Of a DNA stretch of 64,000 nucleotides, positions 36,443 to 45,542 are shown in pieces. The notes under the pieces were generated by a model. The model made no database searches, was not told where the DNA came from, and saw only the letters and a program-made list of their open reading frames with translations. Source of the DNA: Devosia subaequoris. GTDB lineage: Bacteria > Pseudomonadota > Alphaproteobacteria > Rhizobiales > Devosiaceae. Where the stretch lies: positions 124,001-188,000 of the forward strand of contig NZ_JACIEW010000002.1 in the NCBI RefSeq assembly GCF_014197055.1. Direction: 5' to 3'. The position numbers and the translations under genes are program-made. Numbering within the stretch: position 1 is the first letter of the stretch; every line of letters begins with the position of its first letter.

Positions 36443-39013
36443 CTAGCTGTCGCCCTTGTCCATCCGGCGCAGCACTTCCTTGACCTTGGAATTGATCTGG
36501 TCGAGCGAATAGGGCTTGGGCAGGAAGTCCACGCTCTGGTCGTCCTCGATATCGCGGCGCACGCTTTCCTCGGCATAGCCGGACACGAAGATGATCTTGA
36601 GCTTGGTCATCTTGTCGCGAATGACCTTGAGCATGGTCGGCCCATCCATCTCGGGCATCACCACGTCGGAGATAATCAGATCGACCTCATAGTCGAGCTC
36701 TTCGAGCACCTCGATGGCCTCTTCGCCTCCATCGGCCTCAAACACCTCATAGCCAGTGGCTCGCAGGGCCCGGGCCGAGAACGCACGCACGCTTTCCTCG
36801 TCCTCGACCAGCAGGATGCGTTCGTGGCCTGTAAGGTCCTTGGCCGGCGCCGAGGCAATGGCGGCCTTGGCGGCGGCTTCTTCCGGCGTTGGCACATAGC
36901 GCGGCAGGAAGATCTTGAAGGTGGTGCCCACCCCCACGGTCGACACCGGATAGATGAAACCCTCGGTCTGCTTGACGATGCCGTAAACCGTCGAAAGACC
37001 CAGACCCGTGCCCTTGCCCAATTCCTTGGTGGTGAAGAACGGCTCGAAGATCTTGGCGAGAACCTCTGAGCTCATACCCGTGCCGGTATCTTCCACATCG
37101 ATCAGCACGTAGTCGGCCGCCACCATGCCCTCGAATTTCATGCCTGCGGCCTCGGCCTGGGTGACATTGGACGTCCGCAGGGTGATCGACCCGCCATTGG
37201 GCATAGCATCGCGCGCATTGACCACCAGGTTGATGATCACCTGTTCGAGCTGCACCACGTCGGCACGCACCGGCCAGATATTGCGGCCATGTTCGACCGT
37301 GAGGTTGTTTTTCTCGCCGATCATGCGCTTGAGGAGTACCGTGAGATCGTCGACGATCAACGGCAGCTCCAGCACTTGCGGACGCAGTGTCTGGCGGCGC
37401 GAAAAGGCCAGCAGCTGGCGAGTCAAGCCGGCTGCGCGATTGGCATTCTGCTTGATCTGCATCAGCTCGTTGAACGAGGGGTCGCCCGGCTTGTGCTTCA
37501 GGAGCAAAAGGTCGGAAAAGCCGATAATGGCGGTGAGCAGATTGTTGAAATCATGCGCGACGCCACCGGCCAGTTGCCCTACGGCCTGCATTTTCTGGCT
37601 CTGGGCAAATTGCGCCTCGAGCTTGCGCTGGTCGGTCATATCCAGGGCATAGACATTGACCTGCTCAGGTGAGCCGGCACTGACCTCGGAGGCCGAAATA
37701 TAAAGCCGGACGGCGTGATCGCCCTCGGCGCTGAGCGCGGCGTCGACCGGCTCGACTTCCGAGCGTTGCGCCGTCGCGTCGCTCAGGGCCTTGGCCAGTT
37801 TCTCGCGGCTACCCTCGCCGATGAGATCGCTGAGCGGCTGCAATTCCAGGCTCTTGTCCTCGCCCGACCAATGGAAGATGCGCCCGAATGGCGCATTGGT
37901 CCGCACGATCCGCCCTTCGGCGTCGAGGGTGGCGATGGCAAAGGGCGTGTCGTTGAAGAAGCGCGAGAAGCGCACTTCGGCAGCACGGAGCTCTTCCTCA
38001 GTATCCGGGGCGCTCGACATATCGAGCACCAGCGTGCGGGTTTCCCCCAATTCGCCATCGGCCAGGCGGGCGGCACGATGCAGCAGGCGCACGGGCAGCG
38101 AAGTGCCATTGCGGCGCACCAGATCGATATCGATGATCTCGGTGCGAATTTCTCCGTCACCCCTGCCCCGCATCAGTAGCGAGGCGCCGTCGCCGCGCAC
38201 GATATCGCCCAGGGCAAGCTGCCCGGCATTGAATTCGGCCAGATCGTAACCGAGCCAGTCGGCCAGGGTGGAGTTGAGATACTGGATCTGCCCATGCGCA
38301 TCGGCCGAGAAGAAGCCGGAAGGCGAATGATCGAGATAATCGATGGCGCGCTGCAGATCGCGGAACGCGGTCTCGTTGTTTTCCCGGTCGCGGGTGATGT
38401 CCTCCACCGACCAGGCGACCAGCGGCTTGCGACTATCGGCAAAATCGGGCAGCGGCCGCACCGAAACCCGATACCAGAACACGCGACCGGCCTCGGACTG
38501 GGACCCGCCCAAACCGCCCGGCACGCGGATATCCTCAATCGCCGTGCGTCCGTCGCGCGCCGCCCTCGATACCCGGTAGATCGCCTCGCCCGCATCGGCA
38601 TAGCCGGAAAACAGCCTTGGCACGCCTACCGGAACGCCATTGTTCACCGCACCCGGGAAACTGCCATAGTGCTGATTTACATAGCTGATCTTGCCTTCGC
38701 GATCGGCAATCACCGCACCGAAAGGCAGGCTGTCGACCACAGCATGGCTCAGGGTCCGCCGATCTTCACTGGCTGCGAAACGAAACAACCCCGCCGCCAG
38801 CCCGAACAGGAAGAACACACCGGCCACCGTCAGCAGGCCGACAAAGCTCATCACCAGTTCAGGCGGAATGCGATCTCCGAACAGCGAGAAGGCCACGGCC
38901 ACTCCCACCAGCACGATGGCCAGCACCACCACCCGCCAAATCCCGGCGCCGCCACGCCCCGAATCCAGCACCGGTTCGGGATAGCTGTCCTCGCCAAGCG
39001 GGGTCGCTGCCAT
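36443..39013 (-). CDS. cckA: hybrid sensor histidine kinase CckA
   Basis: Cell-cycle hybrid kinase that, through ChpT, phosphorylates CtrA. 856 residues: two membrane helices (about 27-45 and 55-78), PAS-like regions (about 85-460), dimerization helix with His487 in [11 protein letters not shown], ATPase motifs [14 protein letters not shown] and [19 protein letters not shown], then a receiver domain with phospho-acceptor near Asp783 in [16 protein letters not shown] 39013 is used; 39055 is an alternative. It lies 174 bases downstream of flhB, beside genes with CtrA-type boxes. Confidence 0.94.
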   Translation of the reverse strand: MAATPLGEDSYPEPVLDSGRGGAGIWRVVVLAIVLVGVAVAFSLFGDRIPPELVMSFVGLLTVAGVFFLFGLAAGLFRFAASEDRRTLSHAVVDSLPFGAVIADREGKISYVNQHYGSFPGAVNNGVPVGVPRLFSGYADAGEAIYRVSRAARDGRTAIEDIRVPGGLGGSQSEAGRVFWYRVSVRPLPDFADSRKPLVAWSVEDITRDRENNETAFRDLQRAIDYLDHSPSGFFSADAHGQIQYLNSTLADWLGYDLAEFNAGQLALGDIVRGDGASLLMRGRGDGEIRTEIIDIDLVRRNGTSLPVRLLHRAARLADGELGETRTLVLDMSSAPDTEEELRAAEVRFSRFFNDTPFAIATLDAEGRIVRTNAPFGRIFHWSGEDKSLELQPLSDLIGEGSREKLAKALSDATAQRSEVEPVDAALSAEGDHAVRLYISASEVSAGSPEQVNVYALDMTDQRKLEAQFAQSQKMQAVGQLAGGVAHDFNNLLTAIIGFSDLLLLKHKPGDPSFNELMQIKQNANRAAGLTRQLLAFSRRQTLRPQVLELPLIVDDLTVLLKRMIGEKNNLTVEHGRNIWPVRADVVQLEQVIINLVVNARDAMPNGGSITLRTSNVTQAEAAGMKFEGMVAADYVLIDVEDTGTGMSSEVLAKIFEPFFTTKELGKGTGLGLSTVYGIVKQTEGFIYPVSTVGVGTTFKIFLPRYVPTPEEAAAKAAIASAPAKDLTGHERILLVEDEESVRAFSARALRATGYEVFEADGGEEAIEVLEELDYEVDLIISDVVMPEMDGPTMLKVIRDKMTKLKIIFVSGYAEESVRRDIEDDQSVDFLPKPYSLDQINSKVKEVLRRMDKGDS

Positions 39014-39187
39014 GGGGTTCTGCTCCAGTACTGCACGCGTCCCGAATCGGGACATCAGAAAAGGTCTAGCAAAAGGACCGCCCGCATGGGAGGGCGAAGC
39101 CCCGATTTGCCGTGGATGGCGGCACAATGATGCCGACTTGCACCGACGCGCGCTTTCTTACTTGCGGGAACTGACCTCTTCGGCAGC

Positions 39188-40276
39188 TTACGCACTCGGC
39201 CGCCATCCTCCGCCCGGCTTCTTGAGGCGCATCACGAAGCCGATCACTTCGGCCACCGCCTTGAAGTGCTCGCCCGGAATCGTCTCATCGATCTCCACCG
39301 AGGCAAACAAAGCACGCGCCAATGGCGGATTTTCGACAATGGGCACGTCATTGTCCTTGGCTACTTCACGGATGCGGAGTGCGACCGCGTCCGCACCCTT
39401 GGCCACGCATTTGGGGGCCGCCATGTCCTTGTCGTATTTGAGGGCCACCGCAAAGTGGGTCGGGTTGGTAATGACCACCGTGGCGTCAGGCACGGACGAC
39501 ATCATGCGCTTGCGAGCCCGGTCCTGGCGCAGTTGCCGGATGCGTCCCTTCACATGCGGGTCGCCTTCCATCTGCTTGTATTCTTCGCGCGTCTCCTGAA
39601 CCGTCATCATCTGCCGCTTCCACCATTTCTGGCGCACGTAGAAAAAATCTGCCGCGGCGATTGCGGTAATCAGAGCCAGGACGGCGGCAAAGATCTTGAT
39701 GCCGATCTCCTGGAAATCGAGCAGGATCATGATCGGATCGGCGGTCATCATGGTGTCGAGCCTGTCGCGCTCGGGCCAGCACACCACGATCACGATCACG
39801 CCCACCAAAACGATCTTGACCAGTCCCTTGGCGAAATTGACCAGCGCATCGGGCGAGAACAGCCGCTTGGCGCCGCTGATCGGTGAAATCTTGGAAAGCT
39901 TGGGCTTGATCGGATCGAGCGACCAGACCAGCCTGTGTTGCACCAGATTGGCAAGGATGCCGCACACCATCAGCACGGCGAGTGGAATCAGGACCACGCC
40001 GATCATCGCCAGGGCCAGCCCGTTGAAGAAGTCGGCAAAGCCGGCGCCTTCCAGATCGAACTGGTCGGCATTCATGAAAATCAGGCTCAGTGGCTCACTC
40101 AGTTCGTTGCTGATCCACGGGGACAACAGGGCAAAAACAATGCCCGAGCCCATCAGCATGAACCAGGTCGTCACCTCCTGGCTCTTGGCAACATCGCCTT
40201 TTTTGTGAGCGTCCTCGAGCTTTTTCTGGGAGGGGTCTTCTGTTTTGGAGTCTTGATCAGGAGCTTCGCTCGACAT
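39188..40276 (-). CDS. flhB: flagellar type III export switch protein FlhB
   Basis: Inner-membrane component of the flagellar export gate that switches substrate class after self-cleavage. 362 residues: charged N-terminus (EDPSQKKLEDAHKKGDVAKS), four membrane helices, and a cytosolic domain with the autocleavage site NPTH at 271-274. The C-terminus is Pro/Gly-rich. It follows fliR by three bases and is the last flagellar gene of the flgB-flhB run before cckA. Confidence 0.96.
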   Translation of the reverse strand: MSSEAPDQDSKTEDPSQKKLEDAHKKGDVAKSQEVTTWFMLMGSGIVFALLSPWISNELSEPLSLIFMNADQFDLEGAGFADFFNGLALAMIGVVLIPLAVLMVCGILANLVQHRLVWSLDPIKPKLSKISPISGAKRLFSPDALVNFAKGLVKIVLVGVIVIVVCWPERDRLDTMMTADPIMILLDFQEIGIKIFAAVLALITAIAAADFFYVRQKWWKRQMMTVQETREEYKQMEGDPHVKGRIRQLRQDRARKRMMSSVPDATVVITNPTHFAVALKYDKDMAAPKCVAKGADAVALRIREVAKDNDVPIVENPPLARALFASVEIDETIPGEHFKAVAEVIGFVMRLKKPGGGWRPSA

Positions 40277-40279
40277 CGG

Positions 40280-41047
40280 CTAGCCCCTCCACATCGCAAG
40301 ATGATTTTCGAAAGCGGTGATGTACCAGCCCATCATCATCACAAGCAGGATTGCAAAGAGCAGCAGGCCGACGATGATATTGGCCGGCATCAGGATAAAA
40401 TAGACCTGCAATTGCGGCATCAACCGCGCCAGGATGCCGGCGCCCAGGTTGAACACCAGACCGAAAACGATAAAGGGCGCCGACATCTGCACCCCCACCA
40501 TGAAAGCGCCACTGACTGTGCGCACCGCCAGTTGCATGGCATCCTCGAACATCAGCGGGTCAGTGGGTGAGAACACCATATAGCTGTCATAGATGGCCGC
40601 CAGCGCCATGTGGTGCAGGTCGGTGGCAAAGATCAGCGTGATACCGAGAAAAGACAGGAAGCTCGAAAACACGGCGCTCTGCTGACCCATCTGGGTCGGA
40701 TCGGCAGCCAGCGCACCGGACAGGCCGGTCTGGAAGGCCACAATGGTACCGGCCACCTGCGTTGCCATCACGGTGATGCGCACAATGGCCCCGATCATGA
40801 GGCCCACGGCCAGTTCATGGAACAGCAACCCCACCATGCCCGCCAGGTCGGGCGGAATGGCCGGGATCACCTCACCAATCAGGGGAAACAGCACCAGGGT
40901 AAAGGCCAGCGCAAAGCTCAGCCGCATCCGCGACGGTATGGTCTGCTCACCCAGTGCGGGCATCAGCATCAGCATGGCGCCAATGCGCGCAAACATGATG
41001 ATATACGTAAACGCCGTCGCCGGGAGCCAGTCGAGGCTGATGGTCAC
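40280..41047 (-). CDS. fliR: flagellar export protein FliR
   Basis: 255-residue polytopic membrane protein of the FliPQR export gate. Six to seven hydrophobic segments; conserved stretches include FARIGAMLMLMPALGEQTIP near the N-terminus and QTGLSGALAADPTQMGQQSA, MLLALPVMAILLL-like helices being replaced here by MQLAVRTVSGAFMVGVQMSA. Packed between fliQ (three-base gap) and flhB (three-base gap), indicating one transcript. Confidence 0.94.
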   Translation of the reverse strand: MTISLDWLPATAFTYIIMFARIGAMLMLMPALGEQTIPSRMRLSFALAFTLVLFPLIGEVIPAIPPDLAGMVGLLFHELAVGLMIGAIVRITVMATQVAGTIVAFQTGLSGALAADPTQMGQQSAVFSSFLSFLGITLIFATDLHHMALAAIYDSYMVFSPTDPLMFEDAMQLAVRTVSGAFMVGVQMSAPFIVFGLVFNLGAGILARLMPQLQVYFILMPANIIVGLLLFAILLVMMMGWYITAFENHLAMWRG

Positions 41048-41050
41048 CGT

Positions 41051-41317
41051 CTACCCACCCACGATGATCATGTCGACCACCCGGTCCATATAGCTGGCCA
41101 TGGTGGCGCCCAGGAACGGCAGGGAGATCAGCATGGTGATGAAGATGGCGATGATCTTGGGCACGAAGACCAGCGTCATTTCCTGAATCTGCGTCAGCGC
41201 CTGGAACAGCGCGATCACCACACCAACGATCAGCCCAACCAGCATCATCGGCATCGAGACGATGATGAGCGTCCAGATTCCTTGGCTGGCAATGTCGAGC
41301 ACTTCAGCGCCGCTCAT
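41051..41317 (-). CDS. fliQ: flagellar export protein FliQ
   Basis: 88-residue, two-helix component of the FliPQR gate. It reads MSGAEVLDIASQGIWTLIIV then PMMLVGLIVGVVIALFQALT, QIQEMTLVFVPKIIAIF and a second helix, as in the family. fliR begins three bases downstream. A 120-base gap with a REP-like repeat separates it from fliE. Confidence 0.95.
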   Translation of the reverse strand: MSGAEVLDIASQGIWTLIIVSMPMMLVGLIVGVVIALFQALTQIQEMTLVFVPKIIAIFITMLISLPFLGATMASYMDRVVDMIIVGG

Positions 41318-41361
41318 GGCTCCAACCCTTCTCGATTCGCAGCCCAGCCTATCATCGGCTG

Positions 41362-41389
41362 TTACCCCGGCGAAGGCCGAGGGCCATCT
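41362..41389. repeat. REP-like repeat between fliE and fliQ
   Basis: CCCCGGCGAAGGCCGAGGG, an imperfect hairpin of the kind that disperses through alphaproteobacterial genomes. Read on the plus strand it encodes the peptide YPGEGRGPS, a hallmark of such repeats. It splits an otherwise compact operon. Confidence 0.5.
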
Positions 41390-41440
41390 CGGTGTGGTTT
41401 ATCCCGGCCCGCTCGACTGCCATTCACCTGCAAGTTGAGG

Positions 41441-41776
41441 CTAGATCGGCATCCGCATGATTTCTTCATACGCCGAGATCACCTTGTCGCGCAGGGTGAC
41501 CATGCTCTCGATGGCCATTTCGGTTTCGCTCAGAGCGGTGACCATGTCGACCACATTGGCCTTGCCGCTGACCATGTCGAGCGCCATCTGGTCGGACACC
41601 TTGCCCTGATCGACCACGCCCTGGACATTTTGCGCCAGAAGATCAGCGAAATTGCCGCCGGCGGCCGGTGCAGTTGCGGTCAGGTCAGCCTGCGGCTTGG
41701 CGGCCTGGTTGATCAGGCGGCTGGCATTGGAATAGGCGGCAGTTGCCGCATTGAACGGGGTATTGCTGACGACCAT
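41441..41776 (-). CDS. fliE: flagellar hook-basal body complex protein FliE
   Basis: Joins the MS ring to the rod. 111 residues with the conserved C-terminal helices VDQGKVSDQMALDMVSGKAN and VVDMVTALSETEMAIESMVT, then LRDKVISAYEEIMRMPI. The Ala-rich N-terminus is variable, as usual. It follows flgC by 21 bases, completing the flgB-flgC-fliE rod set. Confidence 0.95.
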   Translation of the reverse strand: MVVSNTPFNAATAAYSNASRLINQAAKPQADLTATAPAAGGNFADLLAQNVQGVVDQGKVSDQMALDMVSGKANVVDMVTALSETEMAIESMVTLRDKVISAYEEIMRMPI

Positions 41777-41797
41777 TTGTGATGTCTTTCTCGCTTA

Positions 41798-42208
41798 TCA
41801 GCCGCGCAGGATGTCGAGCGTACGCCCGAGCATCTGCCGGGTAACAGTGACCACGTTGAGATTGGCCTCGTAGCTGCGCTGGGCCTGACGCATATCGACG
41901 GTCTCCACCAGCGTGTTCACATTGGGATATTGCACAAAGCCGCTCTCGTCGGCTGCTGGGTGCCCAGGCTCGTAGCGCGAGGAAAAATCGCTCATGTCGT
42001 AGGCGAGGCGCCCGACCTCCACGATGCGACCGCCGACCTCGGCGTCGTAATTGGCCTGAAACGTCGGAATGCGCCGACGATAGGGCTCGTCTCCAGGTGC
42101 CTTGCCCGCTGAATCGGCATTGGCGATGTTTTCTGCAATGACCCGCATGCGCGCCGTCTGCGCGTGCAGTCCCGTGGCCGCGATGCGAAGCGAAGAATTG
42201 AAGTCCAT
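41798..42208 (-). CDS. flgC: flagellar basal-body rod protein FlgC
   Basis: Proximal rod protein, 136 residues. N-terminal SLRIAATGLHAQTARMRVIA and ENIANADS carry the rod/hook motif, and the C-terminal VNTLVETVDMRQAQRSYEAN with LNVVTVTRQMLGRTLDILRG the second helix. It starts nine bases after the flgB stop. Confidence 0.97.
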   Translation of the reverse strand: MDFNSSLRIAATGLHAQTARMRVIAENIANADSAGKAPGDEPYRRRIPTFQANYDAEVGGRIVEVGRLAYDMSDFSSRYEPGHPAADESGFVQYPNVNTLVETVDMRQAQRSYEANLNVVTVTRQMLGRTLDILRG

Positions 42209-42217
42209 GCGTTACCC

Positions 42218-42622
42218 CTAGACGTTCTTGCCCAGCGCGACGCGCAGGATGCGGACGGATTTCTGGTAGAGCGAGGTCGCCGCCTGATAATCCATCATAT
42301 TGGTGGTGACTTTCATCATCTCGTCTTCGAGCGTGACGCCATTGCCTTCCGGCGTCACTTCGAAATTGGCCATGCGCTGCGCATTGAACGCGCCCTCGCC
42401 CGAGGAGGCGGAAAAATGCATGGGCTGGGTGACCGAGGTGACGACAGCCGACGAGCTCATCATTCCCTGCCGGTCGGCAAATTCATATTGCTTGAGATCC
42501 CGCCCTCGATAGCCGGGCGTCTCCGCGTTGGCGACATTCTCGGCCAACAGACCTTGACGGGTCTGGTGCCAGCGCATCTTGTCGGTCAGCGCCGAAAAGA
42601 CTGGCATATCCATAAGGCCCAT
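42218..42622 (-). CDS. flgB: flagellar basal-body rod protein FlgB
   Basis: Proximal rod protein, 134 residues. MDMPVFSALTDKMRWHQTRQ leads into the rod motif LLAENVANAETPGYRGRDL, and the C-terminus has EDEMMKVTTNMMDYQAATSL and YQKSVRILRVALGKNV. It heads the minus-strand flgB-flgC-fliE-fliQ-fliR-flhB run; a perfect TTAA-N7-TTAA box lies 55 bases upstream of its start. Confidence 0.96.
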   Translation of the reverse strand: MGLMDMPVFSALTDKMRWHQTRQGLLAENVANAETPGYRGRDLKQYEFADRQGMMSSSAVVTSVTQPMHFSASSGEGAFNAQRMANFEVTPEGNGVTLEDEMMKVTTNMMDYQAATSLYQKSVRILRVALGKNV

Positions 42623-42676
42623 GGGCCAAGCTCCCCGGAAACGAATTCAGTTAGGCAATTCTTGCCGGGTGAATGG

Positions 42677-42691
42677 TTAACCAAGTGTTAA
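42677..42691. promoter_or_regulatory. CtrA-type box upstream of flgB
   Basis: TTAACCAAGTGTTAA is a perfect TTAA-N7-TTAA match, 55 bases before the flgB start. It also lies 155 bases upstream of divergent fliO. Confidence 0.7.
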
Positions 42692-42845
42692 GTGGCTCCG
42701 TCGTCGGCCTGAAACGACGTGCATTTTGCAATAATGATGGGCGAGCCAGGCAGGAATTGCCGCCCCAAGTCGACCAGCACCTATTGCCCCGCCCGGAATC
42801 GCGCTATGTGCGTGGTCCGACCTGAAACGCTGTGGAGGCGTCCTC

Positions 42846-43475
42846 TTGCAATTCATTACCGGACTGTTCGGCGGCAGCGGCAATACCATCCTCACCATGA
42901 TTCTGGCGCTCGGCATCGTGCTGGTGCTGATCGTGCTGGCCGTCTGGTTCCTCAAGCTGATCTCCAATGTCTCGGGAAGTGCGGCGCGCGGCCGCAACCG
43001 GCGCCTGGCCGTGGTGGATACCCTGGCCCTCGACCAGAAGCGGCAATTGGTGATCGTACGGCGCGACGATGTCGAGCATCTGATCCTGACCGGCGGTCCG
43101 CATGATGTGGTTGTGGAGTCCGGCATCCCGGTGCCCGAGACTGCCAAGCCCGAGCCGGCACGGCGCGGCCTGCCTTCTCTCGCGACCAGGCGACCGGCAG
43201 TAAGCAAACCGGCACCGGCCCCCACGCAGCCCACCCCCGCCGAGCCCGATGCAGACGCGCCACCGGCACCCGAACCGGCAAAGCGCCCCACACGCTCACT
43301 GCGCCACACCGGCCTGCTCCGGCCAGTCAGCGTGCAGGACCCTACGCTATCCGTTGATAACCCCGACGCGCCGAGCGAGACACCTGCCGACTCAGATAGA
43401 GAGGTCGATGGTGACACGGCGAGCGAAGGCACAGCGGCTGAGCATGACAATAGCGAGCAGGCCAACCGGAACTGA
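42846..43475 (+). CDS. fliO: flagellar biosynthetic protein FliO
   Basis: Single-span membrane protein that helps assemble the FliPQR gate. 209 residues: helix at about residues 14-40 (TILTMILALGIVLVLIVLAV), then the FliO domain RNRRLAVVDTLALDQKRQLV, IVRRDDVEHLILTGGPHDVVVE (ends quoted), followed by a long Pro/Ala/Thr-rich cytosolic tail. The TTG at 42846 is chosen because GGAGG lies seven bases before it and no ATG fits. fliP overlaps its 3' end. Confidence 0.85.
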   Translation: MQFITGLFGGSGNTILTMILALGIVLVLIVLAVWFLKLISNVSGSAARGRNRRLAVVDTLALDQKRQLVIVRRDDVEHLILTGGPHDVVVESGIPVPETAKPEPARRGLPSLATRRPAVSKPAPAPTQPTPAEPDADAPPAPEPAKRPTRSLRHTGLLRPVSVQDPTLSVDNPDAPSETPADSDREVDGDTASEGTAAEHDNSEQANRN

Positions 43476-44229
43476 TCCGGCGCGCAAGGCGCGCTGGCGC
43501 TTCCTGCTGCCGCTTCTAACAGCCGTTGGCCTTCTGCTGCTCTGGTCCCAGGGCGCGTTCGCGCAAGATCTCTCCATTGATTTCGGCGACGAAACCACGT
43601 TGACCGAGCGGGCCGTCCAGCTCATCGGGCTGATCACCCTGCTCTCGTTGGCCCCATCGATCCTGGTGATGGTGACCAGTTTCACCCGCATCGTGGTGGT
43701 GCTCTCGCTGCTGCGTACCGCCATCGGCCTGCAGACCGCGCCACCCAACACCGTCATGGTGTCGCTGGCACTGTTCCTGACCCTGTTCATCATGCAGCCG
43801 ACACTGCAACAGAGCTATGAACAGGGCATCGCCCCGTTGATGGCCGGCGAAATAGAGTTCGCCCAGGCGTTCGACGCCGGCGCCGCCCCGATCCACGAAT
43901 TCATGCGCGCCAATGTCCGCGATCGCGATCTCGAACTATTCTACGACCTCTCGGACACGGCGCTGCCCGATGAGCCGGAAGCCATTCCTCTGCAGCTTCT
44001 CGTTCCGGCCTTCATGATCTCCGAATTGCGCCGCGCCTTCGAGATCGGTTTCCTGCTCTTCCTGCCCTTCGTCGTCATCGACATGGTCGTAGCCTCGGTG
44101 CTGATGAGCATGGGCATGATGATGCTGCCCCCGGTGGTGATCTCCCTGCCCTTCAAGTTGATCTTCTTCGTGCTGGTTGATGGCTGGTATCTGGTGGCCG
44201 GATCGCTGGTCCGAAGTTTCACCAGTTAG
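43408..44229 (+). CDS. fliP: flagellar export gate protein FliP
   Basis: Core subunit of the FliPQR pore. The conserved body begins TLTERAVQLIGLITLLSLAP and includes SFTRIVVVLSLLRTAIGLQT, PPNTVMVSLALFLTLFIMQP, VPAFMISELRRAFEIGFLLF and a last helix ending GWYLVAGSLVRSF. An N-terminal signal-like segment (FLLPLLTAVGLLLLWSQGAF) precedes it. The start is uncertain: ATG 43408, GTG 43411 (best spacing to GAGAGG) or ATG 43444. All overlap fliO, implying coupling. Confidence 0.94.
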   Translation: MVTRRAKAQRLSMTIASRPTGTDPARKARWRFLLPLLTAVGLLLLWSQGAFAQDLSIDFGDETTLTERAVQLIGLITLLSLAPSILVMVTSFTRIVVVLSLLRTAIGLQTAPPNTVMVSLALFLTLFIMQPTLQQSYEQGIAPLMAGEIEFAQAFDAGAAPIHEFMRANVRDRDLELFYDLSDTALPDEPEAIPLQLLVPAFMISELRRAFEIGFLLFLPFVVIDMVVASVLMSMGMMMLPPVVISLPFKLIFFVLVDGWYLVAGSLVRSFTS

Positions 44230-44231
44230 CG

Positions 44232-44750
44232 ATGTACCGGCTCAAACCCGGCATCAAGCAGGACATGGTGCGGCGCTGGACCCTGCCCGACCGCATCTTT
44301 TTCGGCCACGGCGCCTGCCACATCCTGGCTGGAGTCTATCTCGCCGAGTGCCCCCTGGCCGGATTTCACGCCGAACGGATCATTCCCAAAGGCGATGTGC
44401 CGGGCGGCCACATGTACGTCACCGATGGCCTGGTTGCTTTCGACGATCATTGCTACAGCCTGCGCGAGCGCCTGCTGGCGCATCATCGCCGCTCTCAGGC
44501 AACCGACCGCCCCCGGCTGGGACTACGACATCGAAATCGTCGACTTCCCCATACTCGGCGCCCATGCGCTCAATTCCCGCAAGATGTTGGGGCCGGATCA
44601 ATATCTGGACAACGCCATCGCGCGCGCCCGCGCCTTTGTCGCCCATGCAGAACGGGCCGCGAAGGTTCGGGCCTCGCCGGAAAGGGATCGGCCCCTGCGC
44701 CATCCGGCCATAACCACCTACATGTCCAGCAACATAGACATGATGTATGA
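44232..44750 (+). pseudogene. frameshifted conserved hypothetical gene
   Basis: Starts three bases after fliP. The first frame gives MYRLKPGIKQDMVRRWTLPD, HGACHILAGVYLAECP and VTDGLVAFDDHCYSLRERLL, then turns to low-complexity Arg/Pro. The +1 frame carries on sensibly with APGWDYDIEIVDFPILGAHA and MLGPDQYLDNAIARARAF. Removing one C from the CCCCC run at 44510-44514 joins them. Beyond about 44700 neither frame looks coding, so the 3' end also seems lost. I do not recognise the family. Real decay or a sequencing indel. Confidence 0.6.
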
Positions 44751-44772
44751 ATTACTATACCATATGTCATGT
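44738..44772. promoter_or_regulatory. inverted repeat in AT-rich leader of the DUF4386 gene
   Basis: ACATGATGTATG and CATATGTCATGT pair at 10 of 12 positions across an 11-base spacer, within a locally AT-rich stretch 29-63 bases before ATG 44801. It may be an operator or promoter site. Confidence 0.35.
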
Positions 44773-44800
44773 AATGCGGACACCATGCAGGTGCGTCAGA

Positions 44801-45503
44801 ATGAAATCGGATATTCAAAGGTGGCAGGCGGCGTCGCTGGGAGGGTTGATACTCGCAGCTATCGCTTGCGGCGTCCTGAGTTCAGTGCCGGAAATCGATG
44901 CTTCGGACTATTTCGAACATCTCGCATCCATCGACACCAGAATTGTCGTTGCTGCAGTGTTTCAGGCCACCATGGCGCTCGCCTATACGGGCGTTGTTGC
45001 ACTGACGTTTCCATTGGTCAGAAGCGCGTCCCAGACGGCCGCAAACGGCCTACCTAGCGCTCCGAACAATCGGCATCACCTTCCTGTTCATGGGTGTTGT
45101 CGCGTTGCTGCTGTTCACCGTTATCGGAGATGGGCTGCGGACAGCGACCGCCGCCGCAGAGCGTGCTAACTACGTTGTCGCGGCCGAGCTGCTGCGACAG
45201 GGACGGGATTGGCTCAATCATGGCGGAATGATCCTGCCCTGGGCCACCGGTGGCGCTATTCTCTACTGGGCGCTGTGGCGCATCCAAGCCGTGCCAAGAT
45301 GGCTCTCGTGGGCCGGACTGGCCGGGGCCGCACTGACGCTTGCAGCAACCGTCCTCTATCTGTCTGGTCTAGTAGACGTCGTGTCTGTTCCCTACCTCGC
45401 CCTCAATGCGCCCGCAGCGCTGGCGGAGATCGCGTTGGCGCTCCTCCTGATTGTGCGAGGATACAATCCCGGCTTCGTATCGCAGCCAGAGACCGCCGTG
45501 TAA
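44801..45503 (+). pseudogene. DUF4386-like membrane protein gene with one frameshift
   Basis: From ATG 44801 (MKSDIQRWQAASLGGLILAA) the frame encodes membrane segments up to TFPLVRSASQTA, then fails. The +1 frame continues TAYLALRTIGITFLFMGVVA and ends with AVPRWLSWAGLAGAALTLAA and SVPYLALNAPAALAEIALAL, the DUF4386 pattern. Dropping one A from the AAA at 45043-45045 restores a single frame of about 233 residues with six helices. It lies in a block between fliP and the fliL operon. True pseudogene or sequencing error not distinguishable here. Confidence 0.65.
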
Positions 45504-45542
45504 TTGGCAAGGGAACATCTGCGATGGTTCGGATCTGACCCG

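Noticed and set aside
40610-41782. Plus-strand frame opposite fliR/fliQ/fliE (390 codons)
   Set aside because: His/Gln-rich antisense translation of flagellar genes; its YPGEGRGPS segment is merely the REP-like repeat at 41362.
42722-42845. Possible sigma-54 promoter for fliO
   Set aside because: No GG-N10-GC with surrounding consensus found; candidates had spacing of eight or nine.
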